Positions 35,104 to 40,618 of a DNA stretch of 40,618 nucleotides are shown piece after piece. The position numbers were made by a program, and so were the translations under genes. Under the pieces are notes generated by a model. It worked only from the letters and a program-made list of their open reading frames with translations, was not told where the DNA came from and searched no databases. Each line of letters starts with the position of its first letter. Position 1 is the stretch's first letter. The stretch is from Thioploca sp. (GTDB lineage: Bacteria > Pseudomonadota > Gammaproteobacteria > Beggiatoales > Beggiatoaceae), in assembly GCA_030627125.1 (NCBI GenBank), contig DAOUSR010000008.1:1-40618 (forward strand), written 5' to 3'.

Positions 35104-35376
35104 TTATGCTATTATCACGATAAATACAATAAACGACCAAAGAAGAGGGTTAGATAATATTTCACCCAAAACTTCAAAAAAGGTCTTCAGAAAAACAAAG
35201 ATAACACAAATTACAGCTTCTATCGCAATAAACGGTAATGCCATAAGAACTAGAAAAAAAATAAGAATGTAGCATGGAAACAAAAATAATACTTTTGTAA
35301 ATATATTTGATTCTACAAATTCTAATAATGTTTCAATTATATTTTTGACTATCCTTCCTATTATCAAGTCTTCCAT
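35104..35376 (-). CDS. Small hydrophobic membrane protein
   Basis: A 90-residue frame, almost entirely hydrophobic after the first 20 residues, with probably two or three membrane helices (LFPCYILIFFLVLMALPFI, AVICVIFVFLK, LLWSFIVFIVIIA). The N-terminal 20 residues are amphipathic. No family is recognised and no clear ribosome-binding site precedes the ATG. It sits between the channel gene and nosZ, separately from both. It could be a real small membrane protein or a chance AT-rich frame. Confidence 0.4.
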   Translation of the reverse strand: MEDLIIGRIVKNIIETLLEFVESNIFTKVLFLFPCYILIFFLVLMALPFIAIEAVICVIFVFLKTFFEVLGEILSNPLLWSFIVFIVIIA

Positions 35377-35480
35377 TATGCTAACTCAATTATTAAATAT
35401 GATATTTTATTGTAAGTGCATATTTCTTAAACCAAAGACGAATCCCCAACAGAACCCGTCCTCAATTTATTAAAGAAAAC

Positions 35481-37772
35481 CTACTTCTTAACTCCCTCAA
35501 CCTTCACAGCACCATTCTGTTCTAAATAAGTCTTAGCACGTAAACCAATGTCAGCAGTCTTAACCTGATACTGCCACCATTGACCAGCCCACAAAGTAGC
35601 ATTTTGCCAATCTTGTTTTGCTGCCGCAGCATCAGCCTTAGCCTTAGCTTCTTTAGCAAATCCTAACTGATCAACAGCATCTTCAAACAAAGCTACAACT
35701 GGTGGGAAATCCTTATAATTCTGGCCTAAAATAAAACCAACCACACTATCAATGATAGCTTGAGTTTTTACATTGGTTTTTACCTGTTTGTCATAATCAG
35801 CCTCATTATAAGTTGCCCCAACCGAAGCTTCACCAACTTCAGTAACATAACCTTTTGGTTTAACTAGTAAATAACCTTCCATTTCTAAATGCAAAGCAGA
35901 ACAGAACTCAGTACAATAATATGGATAAACACCAGCTTTATCAGCAATGAAAGTAGCACTAACCGTTTTACCTGGCTCCAATGACAAGTTCACATTTTGG
36001 CCATACATAGCAAAACCATGAGTTTCATCTTCAGCCCGCTCTAAATTAGTGAAGTGAAGCACAACCTGATCGCCTTCCTCTACCTCAATAATTTCTGGAG
36101 TAATATGGGAACGGATAGTGGTACCAAATACCTCAACTTTACCCGGAGTTTTAACAATTTTTTCCCGTCCAGCTCGAGTTTTAAATAGCGATTTCTTATT
36201 AGTCCGACTATTCCAACCAGATTTATAACGTATCGCTGGTTTCAGAAGTTTAACATTGATAGCTGCCGCATAATGTGGTTCGCCCAGAGGTATTGGCATG
36301 TCATACAACAATTCCATCTTGTCACCACTAATGTCAATGAGCTGATGGTTTTGTGGATGTAATGGCCCAACTGGATTAAACCGATCAATTGCCAGTTTAT
36401 TTAAAGCAACCAAATACTTACCTTCTGGTGCAACTGTGTCACCATGCATAGTCATCAAATGACCAATATTGTAATGAATAGATATTTTATCTAATACTTT
36501 ACCTTCACAATAATCCCATTTAGTAACCTGAGAATCAACGTAAATTGAGGTATAAACTACACATGGTTTGGAATCATATTGAGTATGTAATGGCCCTAAA
36601 CCAACTTCTACCTGTAAATGTAGTGCATCTTGCATTTTAATAATCGGAATACCATAATCATCTTTACCTTCAAAATTACCAGCATTAATAGCCGCTTGGA
36701 TTTTTTCAAAGCTAAACACGGAAGCATGGCTATCCAATTTACCGGACACTATCAAGTATTTACCATCTGGACTAACATCTACTCCATGTGGGCTTTTATG
36801 TTCTGGGATTAAGAACATGATACCTTCTTTAACCGCAGTTTCAATGGTAATTACGTCATGACCGTTGATTTTGGTAGCTTTACCAGCAGCAACTAATTCA
36901 GCCGCTTTTTTCCAATTAACTACATGTAAAAAGTCAGTATCTTTAGCCGAACAACCAGCTTCAAATGGAGGTTTGCCTTGCATAATTCCACCAACATAAC
37001 GCTCGGAACAGAAGGAATTAGTGAAAGACCAACCATTACTAGGGCCTTTACCAAAGTCAGATAAATCTTGACTATAAGGAGGAGCCATCACTGTAAAAGA
37101 TTTAGTTGGGTCAATTCGACCAATTTTACGGTCAAATTTCCAATAGGTCATACCGCCACGATAACGTTCATTAAATTGTTCAAGTGGTACATATTCATTT
37201 TCAAATGGGGCTGGATACTGAGCTGCTTCAATCACATATTCAGTATTTTCAGTTACAAAGGCACCACCATGAGAAGATTTGAATACTGGATTCACTACGA
37301 TTTGCTTAGTCTCGAAATCGTGCAGGTCAATAACAGCAATCCTAGGATTAGCTTTATCATTAATAAACAAGTATTTACCATCATAGTTACCATCAGTTTC
37401 GGAGAGGGCAGGATGATGGGTATCACCATAAGTTATATCTTTACCTAGAATTTTACCTTGCGATAATACAGCTTTAGATTCATCATCAAAACCATAACCT
37501 TGCCAAGGTTCAGGAGTAAATACTGCAATATATTTTAATATCCGCATCGATGGGATACCATATACGATAACATGACCGCTCTGACCACCAGAACTAAAGG
37601 CTAGATACTCATCCCGTTGTCCAGTTGGAACATATGTTTTAGCGGCTGCCAAAACATTTTTTTCGGTCAAACCACGCCGTTTCATAACATCTTCTAAGCT
37701 CTCTGTTGCAAATACATTGGCCGTTACGGCTAATGCTGCTGCTAAAAGAACTAATTTATGCAAGTTTACCAT
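35481..37772 (-). CDS. nosZ: Nitrous-oxide reductase, Sec-type, with C-terminal extension
   Basis: NosZ reduces N2O to N2 in the periplasm using the CuZ and CuA centres. The beta-propeller holds the CuZ histidines (GDTHHPALSETDGNYDG at its start; further histidines in KSPHGVD, LHTQY and HGD). The C-terminal cupredoxin carries the CuA site YYCTEFCSALHLEM, plus an upstream ETHGFAMYG. The signal peptide lacks twin arginines and looks Sec-dependent, a trait of clade II NosZ. About 115 residues follow the cupredoxin, ending in an alanine/lysine-rich helical part; no CxxCH haem motif is in it, unlike cytochrome-fused NosZ. I place the start at ATG 37772 because AGGAG (37778-37782) precedes it by 5 bases; a GTG at 37778 overlaps that site. 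nosR, nosD, nosF, nosY and nosL are not in the window. Confidence 0.95.
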   Translation of the reverse strand: MVNLHKLVLLAAALAVTANVFATESLEDVMKRRGLTEKNVLAAAKTYVPTGQRDEYLAFSSGGQSGHVIVYGIPSMRILKYIAVFTPEPWQGYGFDDESKAVLSQGKILGKDITYGDTHHPALSETDGNYDGKYLFINDKANPRIAVIDLHDFETKQIVVNPVFKSSHGGAFVTENTEYVIEAAQYPAPFENEYVPLEQFNERYRGGMTYWKFDRKIGRIDPTKSFTVMAPPYSQDLSDFGKGPSNGWSFTNSFCSERYVGGIMQGKPPFEAGCSAKDTDFLHVVNWKKAAELVAAGKATKINGHDVITIETAVKEGIMFLIPEHKSPHGVDVSPDGKYLIVSGKLDSHASVFSFEKIQAAINAGNFEGKDDYGIPIIKMQDALHLQVEVGLGPLHTQYDSKPCVVYTSIYVDSQVTKWDYCEGKVLDKISIHYNIGHLMTMHGDTVAPEGKYLVALNKLAIDRFNPVGPLHPQNHQLIDISGDKMELLYDMPIPLGEPHYAAAINVKLLKPAIRYKSGWNSRTNKKSLFKTRAGREKIVKTPGKVEVFGTTIRSHITPEIIEVEEGDQVVLHFTNLERAEDETHGFAMYGQNVNLSLEPGKTVSATFIADKAGVYPYYCTEFCSALHLEMEGYLLVKPKGYVTEVGEASVGATYNEADYDKQVKTNVKTQAIIDSVVGFILGQNYKDFPPVVALFEDAVDQLGFAKEAKAKADAAAAKQDWQNATLWAGQWWQYQVKTADIGLRAKTYLEQNGAVKVEGVKK

Positions 37773-38196
37773 TAGCACTCCTAATTAAAAATTTATTAAA
37801 AATTCACATTCCATCGTTTACCTTCATTTCCATTTCCATATAGAAATGATACAACTTAAGTATTTTCTCACTTTTTGACTCAAAAGTAAAAATTTATAGT
37901 ATTGAAGTTCAAAATATATCTTTGTAAATATTTAAAATAGCATATATTTAAAATATTTAACTTCAACCTATACATTAATTTAATGTTGCCAATAATTAAG
38001 AATTTTCGTAACATCTATTTATAATAAAAAGAAATTTAATCAGTTGTAGTAGTATAATTTATAATTATCAACAAGTTAATAACAGGAATATATTTTAATG
38101 TTCCTCATAATGTACAAATTGTTTAAATTCTATTATAATAAACTCTCCTTAATATAGATATTTATTCTTTAACTTTAAAAAATTAGGTTTGAATCA
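37773..38196. other. Divergent nosZ-nuoH intergenic region
   Basis: About 420 bases hold the two opposing promoters. A near-perfect palindrome TTTTGA-C-TCAAAA (37873-37885) lies about 100 bases before nosZ and is a candidate operator, but it does not match the FNR consensus TTGAT-N4-ATCAA. A second inverted pair is TTGAAGTT (37902-37909) / AACTTCAA (37959-37966). No gene is seen. Confidence 0.35.
37778..37782 (-). promoter_or_regulatory. Ribosome-binding site that fixes the nosZ start
   Basis: AGGAG on the minus strand lies 5 bases before ATG 37772. It favours this start over the upstream in-frame GTG, which would overlap the site. Confidence 0.7.
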
Positions 38197-39231
38197 ATGG
38201 TTTATCTAATTATAACGGTGGCTAAAATTTTACTCATCGTTTTTCCAATAATGGCGTGTGTAGCATACTTAACTCTTGCAGAGCGTAAAATTATTGGTTA
38301 CATGCAGGTACGAATTGGCCCTAATCGAGTCAATTTATCGTTATTACCGGGCATAAGAAACTTGCGAGGCTTTGGGCAACCAATAGCCGATTCTATCAAG
38401 TTGATGTTCAAAGAAATTATCATTCCGACCAATGCTAACAAATTCCTATTTGTATCTGCTCCTATCTTGGCTTTGGCACCAGCTTTGGCGGCTTGGGCGG
38501 TAATACCATTTGCCGATGGCTGGGTATTAGCTGACATCAATGCTGGTCTGCTCTATATCTTGGCTATGACTTCTCTTGGTGTCTATGGCATTATGATATC
38601 TGGCTGGGCTTCCAATTCTAAATATGCGTTTTTGGGTTCCATGCGGTCTGCAGCTCAAATTATTTCCTATGAAATCGCAATGGGTTTTGCCTTGGTTGGT
38701 GTATTGATGGCGGCTGGCAGTCTTAATTTGACTGATATTGTAATGGCTCAAAAAGGTAACTTTTTACACTGGTTTTGGCTACCTTTATTTCCATTATTTA
38801 TAGTTTATTTTATATCTGGTTTGGCTGAAACTAACCGAGCTCCATTTGATGTGGCAGAAGGTGAATCTGAAATTGTGGCTGGTTTTCATGTCGAATATTC
38901 AGGAATGTTATTTGCAGTATTTTTCCTCGCTGAATATGCCAATATGATTTTAATTGCTTCATTAATAACCATTATGTTTTTAGGCGGTTGGTTATCTCCA
39001 TTTGCAGGAATTCCAGTTTTAGAATATCTCTATTTGCCCGGTATTTTCTGGTTTGGAGCTAAAGTTGCATTTGTTCTATTCTTTTTCTTATGGATTAGGG
39101 CTACTTTCCCCCGTTATCGTTATGACCAAATCATGCGGTTAGGCTGGAAAGTATTCATCCCAATTACTTTAGTTTGGATAGTTGTGTTAGGACTATTAAT
39201 ACTATTAAAATTGCCACCTTGGTTTGCGTGA
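38197..39231 (+). CDS. nuoH: NADH-quinone oxidoreductase subunit H
   Basis: NuoH is the membrane subunit of respiratory complex I that forms part of the quinone chamber and links the peripheral arm to the proton pumps. The 344-residue protein has normal length and the conserved segments [52 protein letters not shown] and a C-terminal [14 protein letters not shown], with about eight helices. It is followed by nuoI after 9 bases, as in the normal order. What precedes it is nosZ on the other strand, not nuoG, so this copy is cut off from the upstream part of the usual nuoA-N operon. The ATG begins the first membrane helix directly. Confidence 0.96.
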   Translation: MVYLIITVAKILLIVFPIMACVAYLTLAERKIIGYMQVRIGPNRVNLSLLPGIRNLRGFGQPIADSIKLMFKEIIIPTNANKFLFVSAPILALAPALAAWAVIPFADGWVLADINAGLLYILAMTSLGVYGIMISGWASNSKYAFLGSMRSAAQIISYEIAMGFALVGVLMAAGSLNLTDIVMAQKGNFLHWFWLPLFPLFIVYFISGLAETNRAPFDVAEGESEIVAGFHVEYSGMLFAVFFLAEYANMILIASLITIMFLGGWLSPFAGIPVLEYLYLPGIFWFGAKVAFVLFFFLWIRATFPRYRYDQIMRLGWKVFIPITLVWIVVLGLLILLKLPPWFA

Positions 39232-39240
39232 GGAAATATA

Positions 39241-39729
39241 ATGAATTCAGTTAAAAATTTATTTAAAAGTTTGTTTTTATTAGAACTTATCCAAGGTTTG
39301 AGAGTAACTGGACGCTATTTATTTGCTCGTAAAATTACCGTGCAGTATCCAGATGAGAAAACCCCACAATCATTTAGATTTCGAGGTAGACACGCTCAAC
39401 GTCGTTATCCTAATGGTGAGGAACGTTGTATTGCTTGTAAATTATGCGAAGCTACCTGTCCAGCATTAGCAATTACGATTGATGTTGAACAACGTGCCGA
39501 TGGTTCTCGCCGTACTTCACGTTATGATATTGATTTAACTAAATGTATTTTTTGTGGTTATTGTGAAGAATCTTGTCCAGTTGATGCTATTGTAGAAACC
39601 CGTGTGTTTGAATATTGCGGGGAAGAAAATGGTGATTTGTTAATGACGAAACAAGATTTATTAGCTGCTGGTGACAAACTAGAGCAACAATTAAATGCAG
39701 ATAGATTGCTTGATTCGCCATATCGTTAA
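39241..39729 (+). CDS. nuoI: NADH-quinone oxidoreductase subunit I
   Basis: The 162-residue iron-sulfur subunit carries electrons from the peripheral arm toward quinone through clusters N6a/N6b. It has the two CxxCxxCxxxCP ferredoxin motifs, [12 protein letters not shown] and [12 protein letters not shown], preceded by the family's RFRGRH segment, and a C-terminal region ending [15 protein letters not shown] precedes the ATG at normal spacing, and the gene follows nuoH by 9 bases, so the two are co-transcribed. The nuoJ expected next is absent; a hairpin and an unrelated repeat protein follow. Confidence 0.97.
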   Translation: MNSVKNLFKSLFLLELIQGLRVTGRYLFARKITVQYPDEKTPQSFRFRGRHAQRRYPNGEERCIACKLCEATCPALAITIDVEQRADGSRRTSRYDIDLTKCIFCGYCEESCPVDAIVETRVFEYCGEENGDLLMTKQDLLAAGDKLEQQLNADRLLDSPYR

Positions 39730-39733
39730 GTTT

Positions 39734-39767
39734 TAGACCTGATAGGCGTTGAAAACCTTCAGGTCTA
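39734..39767 (+). terminator. Hairpin behind nuoI
   Basis: TAGACCTGA (39734-39742) pairs perfectly with TCAGGTCTA (39759-39767) and is followed by a T-containing stretch. It follows the nuoI stop by 4 bases, so it ends or attenuates the nuoHI transcript. The AGACCTGATAGG...CAGGTCT form also resembles a dispersed palindrome of related genomes. Confidence 0.55.
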
Positions 39768-39788
39768 TAGTTATTTTGAGAAAATATT

Positions 39789-40481
39789 ATGCAATTTTTT
39801 ATAAAAGTAATTTTATTAAGTATAATTTTAGTTGTTTCTGCATTTGCAGTTAATGAAACTGAAAAAAAATATTATGACAATGGTACAGTTCAGTTTGAAT
39901 ATAGTTATCGCAGTGGCCAATTACACGGTCTTACTAAAGAATTTTATGAAATTGGAGAGCTTAAAGGAGAACATGAATACCGAGCTGGTAAATTAGTTAA
40001 TAAGCGGAATTTTCGGCGTAATGGGGATTTGGAATATGAACTTAAGTATGAAGATGGGCAGAAAATTGAGTATAAAATAGAATATCATCCTACTGGTGAA
40101 CGTTTTCGGCAACGCACTTTGATTAATGGCAAGCGTGAAGGTATGGAAGTAGAATTTCACCGTAATGGTAAAAAGAAAGCAGAAAGGAATTATATTGATG
40201 ATAGAAAAGAAGGTAGTGCTAAGGGTTATTATATTAATGGTAGATTGCAGGGAGATTGGCTATTTGAAAATGGTGAACCAGTTTCAGCAACTATATTCTA
40301 TAGCACTGGTGAAAAATGGTTAGTTCATTCTAGTTTTGATAAAAAGGGCCGTTTGAATGGTAGTAGTAAGGAATATGAAAAAGATGGTAAACTTAAGGCG
40401 ATTCGTTATTATAAAGATAATGTTATGGTACAAAGGAGACGAATTAGCCGTTGGTTACGTTGGTGGTGGTCTATGTGGTAA
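39789..40481 (+). CDS. MORN/YwqK-repeat exported protein
   Basis: A 230-residue protein with a signal peptide (MQFFIKVILLSIILVVSAFA). The rest is made of about eight short beta-hairpin repeats of the YwqK/MORN type, each around Y-x-N-G-(x)-hydrophobic...Y-x-x-G-(K/Q)-x-x-G. Examples are YYDNGTVQFEYSYRSGQLHG, EFHRNGKKKAERNYIDDRKE and EYEKDGKLKAIRYYKDN. Such repeats form an elongated beta sheet; the family is often labelled a YwqK-type antitoxin, but here no toxin gene is adjacent and it is exported, so that label has no support. The C-terminus is arginine- and tryptophan-rich (RRRISRWLRWWWSMW). GAG precedes the ATG at a suitable spacing. Confidence 0.8.
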   Translation: MQFFIKVILLSIILVVSAFAVNETEKKYYDNGTVQFEYSYRSGQLHGLTKEFYEIGELKGEHEYRAGKLVNKRNFRRNGDLEYELKYEDGQKIEYKIEYHPTGERFRQRTLINGKREGMEVEFHRNGKKKAERNYIDDRKEGSAKGYYINGRLQGDWLFENGEPVSATIFYSTGEKWLVHSSFDKKGRLNGSSKEYEKDGKLKAIRYYKDNVMVQRRRISRWLRWWWSMW

Positions 40482-40618
40482 CAATTTGTGCGACACGTTT
40501 AGCTAGAAACTCTACTGCCAGTAAGGAGAATAGCCAATAACTAGGGCTACAAAACACCGTAGTTATAATTATATTATTTATGGAGTTGAGAGGCTACTCC
40601 CAGTGTATTACTCACTGA
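40482..40618. other. Right window edge
   Basis: No gene is seen in the last 137 bases. A short stem GGAGT (40582-40586) / ACTCC (40596-40600) is present; no tRNA fold was recognised. Confidence 0.2.

Noticed and set aside
37068-37448. 126-codon plus-strand frame inside nosZ
   Set aside because: It is a shadow of the nosZ coding strand, with an odd composition and no ribosome-binding site.
37873-37885. TTTTGACTCAAAA as an FNR or NnrR site for nosZ
   Set aside because: It lacks the FNR half-site spacing (TTGAT-N4-ATCAA). It is kept only as an unassigned palindrome.
39789-40481. YwqK antitoxin of a toxin-antitoxin pair
   Set aside because: The protein is exported and has no toxin gene beside it. 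Only the repeat type matches.
1-40618. CRISPR array, tRNA or rRNA genes
   Set aside because: No regularly spaced direct repeats, tRNA folds or rRNA-like conserved blocks were recognised on either strand. The repeats present are inverted, not arrayed.

Overview
The window looks like an AT-rich (roughly one-third GC by eye) gammaproteobacterial chromosome. The supporting genes are System I cytochrome c maturation (CcmF), RodZ, a gammaproteobacterial-style TPR lipoprotein, NuoH/NuoI and a nitrous-oxide reductase. The dispersed short palindromes, many sensor/cyclase proteins and rhodanese proteins resemble large filamentous sulfur bacteria (Beggiatoaceae/Thiotrichales). That assignment is an inference from overall style, not from a marker gene. 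The first ~268 bases do not fit: they hold a piece of a polyketide-type ketoreductase on the minus strand that meets a beheaded ccmF exactly at the joint, so the left edge is probably an assembly or amplification chimera.

Layout. 269-5129: 3' part of ccmF, guaB (minus), and a TPR lipoprotein. 5477-14941: a plus-strand signalling block with a nitrate/nitrite-sensor-like adenylate cyclase carrying a C-terminal hemerythrin, a PAS-cyclase-receiver protein, a K+ channel with a ligand-binding domain, a Cache-domain protein that ends as a pentameric ligand-gated-type channel, and a duplicated periplasmic rhodanese overlapping it. 15402-16523: a decayed IS1-like element with recognisable terminal inverted repeats that truncates a small minus-strand gene. 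17314-25918: a secreted PKD/PPC protein, rodZ, a PiT phosphate transporter, a Cache-only membrane protein and a MoxR ATPase. 26276-34969: a membrane protein with a duplicated 2-TM unit, a LuxI/FeeM-like GNAT acyltransferase, and two tandem giant paralogues made of a type I periplasmic-binding domain, a beta-sandwich domain and an MscS channel. The second paralogue also has a C-terminal cyclic-nucleotide-binding domain. 35104-40481: a small membrane protein, nosZ (minus), nuoH-nuoI detached from the rest of the nuo operon, and a MORN/YwqK-repeat protein.

How the parts may work together. Two cyclases could make cAMP in response to nitrogen oxides, O2/NO or phosphorylation. A downstream MscS-type channel has a cyclic-nucleotide pocket, and two other channel proteins have extracellular sensor domains. 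The Cache/pLGIC-type protein and both MscS-type proteins share what looks like the same extracellular beta-sandwich coupling domain (T-G-I near its start, a tryptophan about 20-25 residues later, then a H-I-x-I/H...N-x-x-x-V-x-D region). This suggests one modular family of bacterial ionotropic receptors in which different sensors are joined through a common coupling domain to different pores. This is the most interesting feature of the window. The functional link is inferred from domain content and proximity only.
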